Source: G963677185 sp963677185 (GTDB taxonomy: Bacteria > Bacillota > Syntrophomonadia > Syntrophomonadales > Syntrophomonadaceae). From it: a DNA stretch of 64,000 nucleotides. Positions 54,149 to 63,175 of the stretch are shown here, piece by piece (the stretch's first letter is position 1; every line of letters begins with the position of its first letter). The notes below the pieces were generated by a model. It did not search any database and had not been told where the DNA came from. It was given only the letters and a program-made list of their open reading frames with translations. Location: contig OY781889.1 of the NCBI GenBank assembly GCA_963677185.1, positions 2,604,001-2,668,000 on the forward strand, given 5' to 3'. The translations under genes were made by a program, and so were the position numbers.

Positions 54149-54760
54149 TTATACGTTGAGCTTTTTGGCGATGGTGGCCAGACGGCGTCCCAGGAATCTT
54201 GCGCCGGCCAGTTCGTTTTCACTGGGCCAGCGTGAATTGTCATCTCCTGCTATCGTGGATGCGCCATAGTAAGAGCCCCCCGAAACTTCGCTGGTGATGC
54301 CCAGACCTTCAAACGTGTTGGGAAGTCCCACGATGATCATTCCGTGATGCATTAGAGTTGTCTGAAAAGTCAGTATAGTAGATTCTTGCCCACCATGCTG
54401 GGTCCCGCTGCTGGTAAAAACAGCAGCCGGTTTGTCAACCAGGGAGTGTTTTACCCAGAGACCGCCAGTGGAATCAAGGAATTGCCGCATTTGACCACAC
54501 ATATTGCCAAATCTCGTTGGAGTGCCGAATATAATCCCGTTGGCTTCGGCCAGTTCGGGAACGGTGCATACGGGTATGTGAGCCATTTCTGCCTGGGCTT
54601 TCTCAGCGCCCATTCGTGCGATGAGCTCCGGACTTAGAGTCTCGGGAACCCGCCGCAATACTGCTTCGCATTTTTCAACCTCATTTACTCCTTCAGCAAC
54701 GGCACCGGCCATTTTGTAGATATGACCGTATAGAGAATAAAACGGAATTAGGATTCGCAT
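54149..54760 (-). CDS. wrbA: NAD(P)H:quinone oxidoreductase, WrbA type
   Basis: 203 residues of the flavodoxin-like WrbA family: FYSLYGHIYKMAGAVAEGV, GIIFGTPTRFGNMCGQMRQF, FTSSGTQHGGQESTI and SYYGASTIAG. Reduces quinones by two electrons, avoiding semiquinones. It lies upstream of no operon partner beyond hemerythrin, suggesting an oxygen-stress role in an anaerobe. Confidence 0.93.
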   Translation of the reverse strand: MRILIPFYSLYGHIYKMAGAVAEGVNEVEKCEAVLRRVPETLSPELIARMGAEKAQAEMAHIPVCTVPELAEANGIIFGTPTRFGNMCGQMRQFLDSTGGLWVKHSLVDKPAAVFTSSGTQHGGQESTILTFQTTLMHHGMIIVGLPNTFEGLGITSEVSGGSYYGASTIAGDDNSRWPSENELAGARFLGRRLATIAKKLNV

Positions 54761-54797
54761 GAGATTACCTCCTTTTCAAATAAAGATAAACACGACA

Positions 54798-55340
54798 TTA
54801 TGCCTGGGTCTTCTCCAATTTTTCAACCAGAGTGCGATACTTTGTATGGATTAATGAACGATCAAATTCTGCAAACTCTCGCAGCATGCCAGCCTGTTCG
54901 TTGGCGTCAAAATAAGCCATGCAAGGCACGAAGTAGTGCTTGTCCTCTTTTTCGATATGGTCGGGATAGAAACTGATAAGTTGGCGGGATAACTGCACAA
55001 CTTGAGCCCGAGCATCCCTATTACCGCTCATATAGTCTTCCTTGGCGGTAATAATTTCGGCCACCATTTGCCGCGCCTGATTGTGCTCGTAAATCAGGTC
55101 ATCAGTGAGGCCGAGCAGTTCGCGGGAAAGGGGCTTTTTCTTAAGCTCTCTAAAAAATATGTCTTCTTCTTTGCCATGATGGCAACGATCGGCATAAGAA
55201 CGGATAAAATCGATCACTTCATCAACAAAGCCAATATCAACCTCATCACTATTGTCCAGAGCTTCAATTCTTCCGGCAAACGCTTTAAGCATCCTCTCAA
55301 TCAAACGGTGTTCGATCATCAAAGGGCCGACGGGCATCAT
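54798..55340 (-). CDS. Hemerythrin HHE domain protein
   Basis: Start taken near 55340 (MMPVGPLMIEHRLIERML), behind GGGAGGAATGCCAT; a longer frame starts at 55376. About 180 residues: diiron His/Glu pairs in MIEHRLIE, CHHGKEEDIFF, YEHNQARQM and HIEKEDKHYF. Binds O2 or NO in known members. Followed by wrbA after about 37 bases, so the two are likely co-transcribed. Confidence 0.9.
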   Translation of the reverse strand: MMPVGPLMIEHRLIERMLKAFAGRIEALDNSDEVDIGFVDEVIDFIRSYADRCHHGKEEDIFFRELKKKPLSRELLGLTDDLIYEHNQARQMVAEIITAKEDYMSGNRDARAQVVQLSRQLISFYPDHIEKEDKHYFVPCMAYFDANEQAGMLREFAEFDRSLIHTKYRTLVEKLEKTQA

Positions 55341-55559
55341 ATGGCATTCCTCCCTTATTTTCAGGTTGAATATCACTCATACCTGGATCCCCAATTGGTT
55401 AATTACAGACAAGCGTTTCATAAAGATACGGCCGCCCGGTGCATTGTTAAAACAAGGAGCTAATCGCAAGTGATTAATGTCGGCAAGATCTGATTGGCAG
55501 GAATTTGCTGTATATTTCAACACTATCATATCCAGTTTCCACTGACAATCACCTGATTA

Positions 55560-55793
55560 TCATGGCGGGAGCAAGGTTACACCCGGACGGAACAGTAAAC
55601 AGTCCAGGCTAATGTATTCTACTGCCTTATATTCACTATTCTGCGACAGCGAGCTAGACACGGCGCATTGGGAAACATCTGAAAAGCTATCCAGATACGA
55701 AATTACTCTGTATCCAAGCCCGATTGCTCCAATAACCGATACCACTAATATGATAATCAGGGCAACTTTGATTTTTCGAGAAACATTTATCAC
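55560..55793 (-). CDS. Small single-span membrane protein, 77 residues
   Basis: Start GTG at 55793 behind AGAGGGG at about 10 bases. MINVSRKIKVALIIILVVSV onward is one N-terminal membrane helix, then a Ser-rich outside part with two Cys. No family recognised. It marks the left edge of the accessory region. Confidence 0.55.
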   Translation of the reverse strand: MINVSRKIKVALIIILVVSVIGAIGLGYRVISYLDSFSDVSQCAVSSSLSQNSEYKAVEYISLDCLLFRPGVTLLPP

Positions 55794-55971
55794 CTTGGAT
55801 TGACCCCTCTTAAAGAACCAGTATTAACATCAACCATGAGCGCATCAAATGGCAACCCCTTTTTCATACTTCTGATATATTTAATGTTTTCGCCATTTCC
55901 GATTACTTATTTTATTTGCAATAGAATGCACTATAGTATCAAGGCATATAACATTTGCAAAATATGTTTTG

Positions 55972-56616
55972 TCATATCCGGGTAATTGAAGCACCCCTGC
56001 ACAGCGCTGTTCCATCAAGACCCTGACTACAAGACAATTCCATCAAGATATTATCGCCAGAGTAATAAAAATCTATAGTAAGAATAATATTAGTCAGAGA
56101 TTCATTTTTGAGACAAAAAGGGGCGCTCTTAACTCCGTCATAACTCCCTACGCTAAATGTAGTGCTGGACCTCTCATGCCGTTGTACTAATTCACCCTCG
56201 ATCACATCTATTAGCTCGAGTCTACAGAATTTTGGCATTTCTGCAATATGGGAATCACTATCCAGTATAGTAAAGCACAAATAATCATTAGTATATTCCG
56301 CACTGGTAATATAATCATCATGGAAAAGCGGCCAATGTCCACCATTTGCGCTTATGAACTCTTTCGCTCCTTTAATCGATGATATCGGAGAAAAAACCAG
56401 CTGAATTTCGACCTGTTCGTTAGCTATCTCCATCATCCTATTTGTGCAACATGTTACCAAATTGCAGGAGTGTTCGTATATAAATGCATTGTATCTGCTA
56501 TCACAGTTTATGAGCATAACTTGATCTCCTGTAACAAAAGGTGCTGGCGTTTCAAGTTCTAAACGAAGTATTCTTCCGTTTTGAGATTTTACCTTTCCCG
56601 ATACAATTATGGGCAT
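55972..56616 (-). CDS. Hypothetical beta-rich protein, 215 residues
   Basis: Start at 56616 (MPIIVSGKVKSQNGRIL) behind GGAGGTGCGAAATA. The N-terminal 60 residues (VTGDQVMLINCDSRYNAFIY) are reminiscent of the PilZ/YcgR N-terminal barrel, but no PilZ motif follows. Nine or so Cys spread through the chain. No signal peptide. Function unknown. Confidence 0.6.
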   Translation of the reverse strand: MPIIVSGKVKSQNGRILRLELETPAPFVTGDQVMLINCDSRYNAFIYEHSCNLVTCCTNRMMEIANEQVEIQLVFSPISSIKGAKEFISANGGHWPLFHDDYITSAEYTNDYLCFTILDSDSHIAEMPKFCRLELIDVIEGELVQRHERSSTTFSVGSYDGVKSAPFCLKNESLTNIILTIDFYYSGDNILMELSCSQGLDGTALCRGASITRI

Positions 56617-56825
56617 TATTTCGCACCTCCAATTGTCAGCCGTTACGCACATTATAGGACCTTTCTAATAAAACCTTTGTAGTTGCACTTGTACAATTTA
56701 CGTACTAAAGACCGCCAGTTACGACACTTTGTTCGGTTGCTGGCAACCAAAATAAATCTAGTTCTGGAGAATTTATCTTATTAATAACAAACACCGGGGC
56801 AATATTAACAATCTCACAAATCCTG

Positions 56826-57149
56826 TTAATAGCGTTCTTCTTCAACCTTTTGTTTTTTCAATATTTGATTCTCTAAACGTTTTTTCTGGCAGCGATATGC
56901 ACTGTAAACCAAAGCCATTGAAAACACACCCAGTGGAGCGATTATATATATACCCCATGATTCTCGGTAACCAATTCCCAGAACCGCCTTGAGCATTCCT
57001 GTCGCTATTAAGGCGGACAAACACTGTAATTGTAATATGGATTTATTTTTTTCTAATACTGTGCCCATAAGCCAAACAACTGATGGGACTAAAATTACCA
57101 ATACATTACCAATTGTATTAATCCAATACATGTTGTATTGCATGCACAT
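56826..57149 (-). CDS. Hypothetical three-helix membrane protein, distant B-family member
   Basis: 107 residues with about three hydrophobic segments (WINTIGNVLVILVPSVVWLM, LQCLSALIATGMLKAVLGIG, IYIIAPLGVFSMALVYSAY) and a charged C-tail. It shares the layout of the 'B' membrane proteins (57616, 58065, 62754), including EKNKS where those have PNKS. Begins ATG at 57149. Single-gene identity not recognised. Confidence 0.5.
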   Translation of the reverse strand: MCMQYNMYWINTIGNVLVILVPSVVWLMGTVLEKNKSILQLQCLSALIATGMLKAVLGIGYRESWGIYIIAPLGVFSMALVYSAYRCQKKRLENQILKKQKVEEERY

Positions 57150-57212
57150 GCGCTCCCTTCTTATGCAATAAATTATTCGTATGCGCTTTTTTGCTTTTCA
57201 TAGTTGAGTCCA

Positions 57213-57290
57213 CATAATGAAGCTAAAAATGAATGCTACCAGAACATTCGGCCATCCTATGTTTTCTTCATTGAAATATTCAATCCCTTA
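57213..57290 (-). pseudogene. Fragment of an A-family membrane gene
   Basis: About 75 bases that repeat 57370-57445 within the adjacent A gene (ACATTCGGCCATCCTATG and flanks), without a start or stop. A remnant of an earlier duplication. Confidence 0.6.
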
Positions 57291-57301
57291 CTATTAAAGA
57301 A

Positions 57302-57589
57302 CTAAACATCTTTTCTATATGGCAAGCCGCCTCGAAGTATAATCGGCATTAATAAACGGTTCAGTCCATATATAATTAGGCTAAAAATAAATGCGACTAG
57401 AACATCCGGCCATCCTATGTTTTTTTCATTGAAATAATCAAAACCTAAGACGAACGCAAAAACATCGAACATCATTAACCAGCTCCAGGTCCTGACAATT
57501 CGCTTATGAGGCCACTCATTCCAGAACATCCAGATAAACAGCCCTGCGGCTACTAACGTAAGCACTGCTATAAATAAAATCCAGGCCAA
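57302..57589 (-). CDS. A-family small membrane protein (copy 1)
   Basis: 95 residues, start TTG 57589 behind AAAGGAGG. Hydrophobic helices at about 2-22, 40-56 and 62-84, ending ILRGGLPYRKDV. Close homologue of 62372-62659 (same length; shared NxxIxWPDVLVAxIF... and MPIILRG.LPYRKDV). It follows B-family genes and so is the last gene of unit I of the array. Function unknown; an immunity or accessory role is guessed from position only. Confidence 0.7.
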   Translation of the reverse strand: MAWILFIAVLTLVAAGLFIWMFWNEWPHKRIVRTWSWLMMFDVFAFVLGFDYFNEKNIGWPDVLVAFIFSLIIYGLNRLLMPIILRGGLPYRKDV

Positions 57590-57615
57590 TATTCAGCCTC
57601 CTTTATCAAGGTAGA

Positions 57616-57951
57616 TTATTGTTCCGAATCGTCGCCGTTTTTTTCGGTTGTACCGATGGTTTTTATTTTCAGGTAGGATAGAATCATGGTTCGATAAGAT
57701 ATGAAAGAACTCATCGAAACCATTATGTTTAAGCACAATAGAAGAATAAAAAACGAAATATCCGTTTTGTTATTTATAAAAAAGTAGATGGTTTGTGATA
57801 GTACTAAAAATACTAGTGTATATGAAGCTCCCATAAGTGCGCTTCTATTTATAGAAGCGCCGTTCTTCAAATATTTAAAAGCAATAATGTACCCAGGGGC
57901 GAAGGATATAATAACCCATAAACAGAATAAAACCATTACTATATATATCAC
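57616..57951 (-). CDS. B-family small membrane protein (copy 1, divergent)
   Basis: 111 residues with about four hydrophobic segments (FCLWVIISFAPGYIIAFKYL, SALMGASYTLVFLVLSQTIY) and a charged C-tail (KNGDDSEQ). Compared with the other B proteins the motif GxGxSWxPNKSA reads NGASINRSALMGASYT, so it is divergent. 27 bases before the A gene. Confidence 0.65.
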   Translation of the reverse strand: MIYIVMVLFCLWVIISFAPGYIIAFKYLKNGASINRSALMGASYTLVFLVLSQTIYFFINNKTDISFFILLLCLNIMVSMSSFISYRTMILSYLKIKTIGTTEKNGDDSEQ

Positions 57952-58064
57952 AATGGAGCACCTTCACTTCATAAGTAGTCGTATATTATACTATTCAAGA
58001 TGACTGGCAATTCATGCCCATTAGGCCAGCTCCACTGTTGACCCTTTTCCTTAACAAACTGGCT

Positions 58065-58409
58065 CTAATCCAACGGCTTCAATTCTTCCTTTGTTTCTGA
58101 AGCTGATTTTTCCTTTCCCATAATGCGTACAGCAATAGCTCTATAACCGAAAAAGGACTGAATACTCAGAAACGTAGGTATCATGAGTAACATAAAATAA
58201 TGTGTGACTTTATAAAAATTTTCCGTTGAAATAATGTATACGTCTGTCATTACAAGGAATACAAAAGTATACAATGTTCCAATAGAAGCGCTCTTATTGG
58301 GTGTCCATGACTCGTGACAACCACATAGGGTTATAAATACACCTGGAAAAATGAGTAACGCGCCCCAAATAAATGGTAAGAAAACTACTAAATTATCCAC
58401 TTGTGTCAT
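58065..58409 (-). CDS. B-family small membrane protein (copy 2)
   Basis: 114 residues: helices at about 10-30, 42-62 and 70-90, with the family motif GCHESWTPNKSASIGTLYTF and later FFGYRAIA. GAAGGG abuts this ATG, so the GTG at 58400 (9 bases away) may be the real start; the same arrangement is seen in the copy at 62754. First gene of unit I; the upstream repeat lies just beyond it and the RHS-core fragment is missing. Confidence 0.68.
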   Translation of the reverse strand: MTQVDNLVVFLPFIWGALLIFPGVFITLCGCHESWTPNKSASIGTLYTFVFLVMTDVYIISTENFYKVTHYFMLLMIPTFLSIQSFFGYRAIAVRIMGKEKSASETKEELKPLD

Positions 58410-58486
58410 CCCTTCTGTTATTAGTCGGTAATTGCAAGCCTATCCTGTCCAGCAGTTACAAGTAACAGTTCGTCAAATATCCCGAT

Positions 58487-58681
58487 TTGCAGGACATAAT
58501 GCAAGAAAACATGCGCTTGCAAACTAATAGACAATTGAAAACCGCTATTATAGTCTCTGTATTTATTTATAGCGTTATATTGTTCATATTAGTATTCATG
58601 ATGGCTCAATGCCAGATATTTGTTAATTATAAAAGCTTATGTGATATAGAAACCGAAATTCTATGGCGGAAAGAGGGCTGA
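58487..58681 (+). CDS. Small plus-strand single-span peptide, repeated in the array
   Basis: 64 residues (MQDIMQENMRLQTNRQLKTA then a membrane span IIVSVFIYSVILFILVFMMA, ending CDIETEILWRKEG). The C-terminal half recurs in frame at 63583-63813 and partly at 61650-61735, with synonymous-looking changes. The ribosome site is weak (AGGAC). It may be real or a passenger of the repeat. Confidence 0.35.
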   Translation: MQDIMQENMRLQTNRQLKTAIIVSVFIYSVILFILVFMMAQCQIFVNYKSLCDIETEILWRKEG

Positions 58682-58774
58682 TGATCGGAACGAACGTTGC
58701 GGAGAACACTGGCAGCTGTCCGCGGTGGCGACGATGGGAAACCGTCGAAGGTCAGGACGGCCGAAGCGCGATTT
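58603..58774. repeat. Upstream repeat R, partial copy (unit I)
   Basis: CAATGCCAGATATTTGTTAA onward matches 61716-61880 and 63737-63900, including a GC-rich part (GCAGCTGTCCGCGG) that contrasts with the AT-rich surroundings. It is the oldest, most diverged of three copies and ends at a palindrome. Confidence 0.75.
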
Positions 58775-58801
58775 AAATCATGGGGACTGTCCCCATGATT
58801 T
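58775..58801. repeat. REP-like perfect palindrome
   Basis: AAATCATGGGGAC-T-GTCCCCATGATTT: 13-bp arms around one base. Such G/C-core palindromes with AT ends are typical of REP-type repeats moved by Y1 transposases; none is in the window. Confidence 0.6.
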
Positions 58802-58852
58802 AGGTATTCTTAAGTACCTAGAACCCTGTTGAGCTTGCTCCCTCAATATTAA

Positions 58853-58900
58853 GTATTTAACATCTTTTCTGTACGGCAAACAGCCGAGAGGGGCATCTTG
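58853..58900 (-). pseudogene. Remnant of A-family gene 3' end
   Basis: AACATCTTTTCTGTACGGCAAA repeats the 3' end of the A gene at 62372 (which ends LPYRKDV); the upstream flank 58800-58850 also matches 62310-62370. The rest of the gene is gone. Confidence 0.6.
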
Positions 58901-58982
58901 TAACTGCGCTCGTGCTATTTGTATTCTTGGTGCATTATAGGATACATTATTGGCATTCTTTGCAGCATATGCTGTTAATCTG

Positions 58983-59197
58983 TTAGAGGACCCTATTAAT
59001 ACCTATAATAAGTATTAGCAAACCCATTATTATGGATATTGTTAAAAATATCCAATACAAAATCATATTGACACCTTTGAGACGCCTTCCAAATATTTTC
59101 TCATAGAATCGTTGTTGCCTCTCCAGCGATTTTTCTCTCTGTAAAAATATTAAAAACCCGCTAAAACGAATACACACCCACATACGATGATGTCCAT
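58983..59197 (-). pseudogene. C-family membrane gene, frameshifted copy
   Basis: The C-terminal part (REKSLERQQRFYEKIFGRRL, then a membrane span) matches 59593-59808. The matching N-terminus (MDIIVCGCVFVLAGF) begins at ATG 59197 in another frame; the switch falls in a GGGTTTTTAA run. So the copy is frameshifted, or the read has a homopolymer error there. Confidence 0.6.
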
Positions 59198-59353
59198 TTC
59201 AGTCTCCTTTAGAAGCGGTTTATTTATTTCAAGAACGAACTGGCTTATGTATTGTTATTTAATTTTTACGCTCCTGTCTCACCCAGCGTTGACAGATCCA
59301 GAGCAAACTATTAGGTAGTGGCGGTTTCCCCATTGACCTGGATTCCCGGAAAA

Positions 59354-59600
59354 TCATAAAGAGGCAGGTGGTTCAACCCCCAATAAAATGTAGATATTCT
59401 GTTGCTTGGCTGTGATCTCGCTCATCATGAAGTCCCGGCTCGGTCTGCCGACGCATTCAATGACATCCAGTGTATCAATCAGGCCCTGGATGGTGTATTT
59501 GCCGAACAGTACCTTACCCTGCATAGCCCTCTTGATATACGACAGGAAAATCAGCGCTATAAACTGGACAAACAACTTGCCATTTATTATAGCTATACGA
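59354..59600 (-). pseudogene. Fragment of an IS1634-like transposase
   Basis: About 80 residues (FVQFIALIFLSYIKRAMQGK, IQGLIDTLDVIECVGRP, ITAKQQNIYILLGVEPP) match the C-terminal end of IS1634-type DDE transposases. The N-terminal part is missing and the fragment abuts the C-family gene end at about 59600. Dead remnant. Confidence 0.65.
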
Positions 59601-59808
59601 TTCTTGTCAAGCTTGCGATTAATATCAGGAAGCCAATTATTGTCAATATTGTTGCAAATATCCAATACATTGTCATATTGACGCTTTTTAAACGTCTTCC
59701 GAAAATTTTCTCATAGAAACGTTGTTGACTCTCGAGCAAATATTCTTTGCGCAAGAATGTATATAACCCCAGTAATACGAATATACAGCCCCCGACAATA
59801 TTTTCCAT
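59593..59808 (-). CDS. C-family small membrane protein (intact copy)
   Basis: 71 residues: N-terminal helix (IVGGCIFVLLGLYTFL), a basic middle (RKEYLLESQQRFYEKIFGRR) and a second membrane span (MTMYWIFATILTIIGFLILI). No family recognised. It lies downstream of the disrupted A gene in unit II. Confidence 0.55.
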   Translation of the reverse strand: MENIVGGCIFVLLGLYTFLRKEYLLESQQRFYEKIFGRRLKSVNMTMYWIFATILTIIGFLILIASLTRIV

Positions 59809-59901
59809 AAAACCCCTTTAAAATGTTATCAAACACTGGCTTTACATTCTTGCTCCGCTGTTGTTCCTGCTTATGGGTGTTCCTGCCCGGATAAAATGCC
59901 G

Positions 59902-60381
59902 TCATTCTGCTTGAATTAACTGACCGAATAGAGGCTCAAAAAAGTATATACTGGGAAAAGCTTGGAAGAAAATCCTATGAAAGGAAAAGAGAAAGCCTTC
60001 GGACCCGGTATATGAGCTGCAACTCACCGAGAACATCGGCCTTCTCCCCCAAAAACAATTTGATCGTAGCCTATCTGGGAGCATCCGTAAAGGATTATCA
60101 GCAAAGTTTCTTTCATACTGTTTCTGAACAGGATTGGCCATGCCCGACCTGCGGCGCGTATCTGCGCCATAGGTTGCAGCCATAATAAAATCCGGCAACA
60201 GTATTGCCTGGTTTATGCTGTACCCGTGAAACAGAATATATATCACGACACAGAACATTGAGTACCAGCTTATAACCTTTGCTATGCGCTTTTCGTGCCA
60301 GTTATTCCATAACATGAATACGAATAAGCCGATGGTTGTCGCCAGGAATGCAACGGTTAGAATTGTCGCGGCTATCATCAT
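59902..60381 (-). pseudogene. A-family membrane gene disrupted by insertion (copy 2)
   Basis: The N-terminal ~70 residues (MIAATILTVAFLATTIGLFV, LFHGYSINQAILLPDFIMAA) match the A family. From about base 60175 the reading turns to an unrelated Arg-rich stretch (ADTRRRSGMANPVQ...), and the family end (LPYRKDV) is missing. The foreign segment runs to about 59930. Confidence 0.65.
60000..60180 (+). pseudogene. Possible IS-associated zinc-ribbon fragment
   Basis: Plus-strand frame IVAYLGASVKDYQQSF ... EQDWPCPTCGAYLRHR has a CPTCG knuckle typical of small zinc-ribbon proteins encoded with IS elements. It ends at the junction with the A gene, so this is probably the element that broke it. Weak assignment. 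Confidence 0.3.
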
Positions 60382-60491
60382 TGTTCATGCATTCTCCCTT
60401 TTGTGTGAATCATTTTTATCAACAGCTTTTATTAAAAAGGTTATTACATTTGGATTATTTGATGCCTTTTATCAACTGATACGAAGAAACC

Positions 60492-60848
60492 TTAACTCTT
60501 GTTGCGCTGCAAATCTGCGTCATCGTGTTTTTTTCGTGCTAGGACACGCGCGGTTTCTTTGACCACTTTGCGATTATAAATAGTTTTAGCTACGAAAAAT
60601 CCATTTAACGATAACATCACCAAGATAAATACAGCATATAAATAGTAGTCAACCTTATTTAGGTGATTGATCAAAGTATCAACGACAATGGAAATTAATA
60701 TGAATGTAAATGTAAATGAACTTGCCAATAGTGAACTTTTATTTGAGCTAAAGTTTTTTCCAAAGCCCTAAATAGCAATAAATACTGGTGAAAGACCTAC
60801 TATAGCAACCCATAAAGTAACACCGGTCAATACTATATATGTCTCCAT
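60492..60848 (-). pseudogene. B-family membrane gene with in-frame TAG (copy 3)
   Basis: GAGGAGCGGGA precedes ATG 60848 (METYIVLTGVTLWVAIVGLS). Codon 27 (60768-60770) is TAG exactly where the family has Trp (TGG) in ISIWGCGKSW; the frame continues GFGKNFSSNKSSLLASSFTF to the end (LQRNKS). A single base change has killed the gene, so the inactivation looks recent. Confidence 0.75.
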
Positions 60849-61026
60849 TCCCGCTCCTCATTTCCTTATGCTAAATATCCTAAAGAAAAAAATTCAAGCA
60901 AAGCATCCATATGGCTAGCCGTACATTACTCTTTCTATCACATTATGCGACTAATATCATTTTTGATTCTGCTTAGATTACTCAAAGAAGTTTGGATACA
61001 GAAAATGACATTTGTACACAGTGCCT

Positions 61027-61548
61027 TCAAAATTCCGGATCATGTTGTTCAATGAGTAGCATTTGTCTTCTGGAAAATTGCCTTCTCGGGAACGTCATAA
61101 CTATCTGAGTTAAAATAATTCGGATCCATACAGTTCCATTGGTTATCATCCCGTTCGAATCTCGAATTAACACCGGATTATTCCCACAATAAACGTAAAG
61201 ATCGACACTCCCACCACGGAAACCAATCGGATCTTTTGCTGTCCACCGGCCAGTAAGTGGTTCGTAATCCCGGACTCCGAAGCGAATCAGACCGGTATCC
61301 GGGTCCTGAAGTCCGCCAGCAAAGCCAAGCGCGATCTTGAAATCGGGATTGCTGTCAGATAGGATATTGCCCCAGCTATCGTATTTTATCTGTTTTACAA
61401 TATTGCCGCCATTATCGGTAATTATCTTCGGGCTACCGGTTTCATCGGTCAGCGCGTAGTATTTGACACCATTTTTCTCAACAGCTGCCAGGAAACCATA
61501 ATTATCGTAATAGTAAACACACTGCTCGCCGTTGTTCTTTTTGCTCAC
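61027..61548 (-). pseudogene. RHS-core fragment with short tip (unit II)
   Basis: 173 residues from GTG 61548: the RHS core end (KIALGFAGGLQDPDTGLIRF, VRDYEPLTGRWTAKDPIGF, LYVYCGNNPV), then a short tip (IRDSNGMITNGTVWIRIILT...). It has no signal or repeats of its own and begins inside the RHS module, so it is an orphan C-terminal cassette. The tip may be frameshifted: another frame reads WNCMDPNYFNSDSYDVPEKA to a stop. Confidence 0.7.
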
Positions 61549-61977
61549 GGTCAGCTAGTATGGTTGAGCCGGATTGGCATAACCGATGCAATTTGCCTGG
61601 TGCTATGACTATGGGCGACATTAAATACGTCAAAACGTTATTTTTCAAAATATGTTCCTGCGATTTGCTCATTTATAATGGTATATTGTTCATAATAGTT
61701 GTTTTGATAATTCAATGCCAGATATTTGTTAATACATAAAAACCTGATGTGACACACAAATCAATACTTTGCCGTGGGAAGAGGGCTGTTGATTGGAACG
61801 AACGTTGCGGAGGGCTCTGGCAGCTGTCCGCGGCGCCGATGATGGGAAGCCGCCGGAGGCCAGGACGGCCGGAGCGCGATAAGGTCCACGGATGGATGAT
61901 GATCGCGGTGCGGCTGGACATCAAGACGGCGCGGATACATATGCCGAGGCTGGAGCATTGGTGAGTGACTTCAATAG
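61163..61977. repeat. Large direct repeat, copy 1 (RHS core + upstream repeat R)
   Basis: About 815 bases that match 63186-64000 nearly base for base (a handful of changes), offset by 2023. It holds the RHS core and the R segment with its GC-rich block. The right limit is set by divergence after CTTCAATAGCC; copy 2 runs off the window. Confidence 0.88.
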
Positions 61978-62371
61978 CCCTCTTCCCACCAATACGGCTG
62001 GGTCAACCTGAACAAAGCAAATCAGTCTGACCTTGCATTTCTTTAACCGGTGTTTTCAAACAGCCTTTTGTACTGGTGTAACCTGTAACCCGGATCTCTT
62101 GCGTTGCGGCGGCACGGTAAAAAATAAGCAGGACGCGAGCCTTTGTCACAGAACCATTTAACATGAACTATGAGATCAAGCCGCGTCCGTCTAATAATGA
62201 TATAAATGTGATCCCGTAATAAAGTCTTTAACTTACGTCGCCTATAAGGCCGGTTTCATCGGGGCATGTGGTAATAAAGATCTTACTATAACCTTTACTC
62301 AATTTCCCAGTTAGGTATTGTATTCTTAAGGACCCAGAACTCTGATGAGCTCTCACCCTCACTATAAAGTA
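61978..62371. other. Gene-poor stretch with a decayed coding trace
   Basis: A minus-strand frame reads IRRTRLDLIVHVKWFCDKGS onward to a stop at about 62039, Arg-rich with Cys pairs, possibly the tail of an IS or other mobile gene; it has no start. The segment 62310-62371 is the conserved 3' flank of A-family genes. Nothing else is supported. Confidence 0.35.
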
Positions 62372-62659
62372 CTAAACATCTTTTCTGTATGGCAAAACGC
62401 CACGAAGTATAATCGGCATCGACAAACGGGTCAACCCAAACATAATTAAGCCAAAAATTAAAGCTACTAAAACATTCGGCCATCTTATGGTTTGTTCAAT
62501 GCTGTAATAGAATCCGAGTATAAGCGTAAAAACACTTAATCCACTAAACTGACTCCAAATTTTTACCACTGATTTCAGCGGCCAGCGTTTATAATACATC
62601 CATAACACTAAGCTGGCTGATATGATCGCTATTATCATTACTAATGCCGAAATAATCAT
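62372..62659 (-). CDS. A-family small membrane protein (copy 3, intact)
   Basis: 95 residues with three hydrophobic segments (IISALVMIIAIISASLVLWM, FSGLSVFTLILGFYYSI, WPNVLVALIFGLIMFGL) and the family end LRGVLPYRKDV. About half its residues match the 57302 gene. It follows the B gene by 94 bases and closes unit III. Confidence 0.7.
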   Translation of the reverse strand: MIISALVMIIAIISASLVLWMYYKRWPLKSVVKIWSQFSGLSVFTLILGFYYSIEQTIRWPNVLVALIFGLIMFGLTRLSMPIILRGVLPYRKDV

Positions 62660-62753
62660 AGTTCCCCAATCATTGATGTTAATAATATCCTATTTCGCAA
62701 GTCTTTTCTGCGCGTTCGAGTTGATAATCAACGATTATACTGTTTTTCTTCTG

Positions 62754-63101
62754 CTAACTTTTATTCTTTGATTCTTCTATTCGGGAGGATGATGGATTCG
62801 CTCCCATCACTAATCCAGCAAGCGCTCTATAACCAAAATATAACTGGATAGAGAGAATTATACTAAAGCTAATAAACAGCATATAGAATTTAAGCCGATT
62901 GTATAAATCATACTGATCCATACCTAATACAATAATTATTGTGAGCATACACAAAAAGGAGTATAGGGTTCCTATAAATGCGCTCTTGTTAGGAGCCCAT
63001 GACTTCCCACATCCCCATATTGAAATACCCAATCCAGGTACTACAATAATTATTATTATCCATATTGGCAAATATCTCATAAAAACATCCAATTGCAACA
63101 T
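62754..63101 (-). CDS. B-family small membrane protein (copy 4, intact)
   Basis: 115 residues with helices at about 10-28, 43-62 and 68-88; motif GCGKSWAPNKSAFIGTLYSF and FGYRALAGLVMG. GAAAGG abuts the ATG and lies 9 bases before an in-frame TTG (at 63092), mirroring the 58065 copy, so the TTG may be the true start. It lies directly downstream of the RHS-core fragment of unit III. Confidence 0.7.
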   Translation of the reverse strand: MLQLDVFMRYLPIWIIIIIVVPGLGISIWGCGKSWAPNKSAFIGTLYSFLCMLTIIIVLGMDQYDLYNRLKFYMLFISFSIILSIQLYFGYRALAGLVMGANPSSSRIEESKNKS

Positions 63102-63175
63102 CCTTTCAACACTTATTCGTCTTATCTTCTACCTAAATAAAATCATTTAATTATCCCGATCATTTTATTATTTAC

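Noticed and set aside
61027..61548. A full toxin domain in the RHS tip
   Set aside because: Only about 40 residues follow the core and no toxin motif is visible; a frameshift is possible but not shown.
61749..61964. Plus-strand frame over the GC-rich repeat block (Arg-rich)
   Set aside because: Broken or shifted in the other copies and without a ribosome site; more likely a remnant or noncoding.
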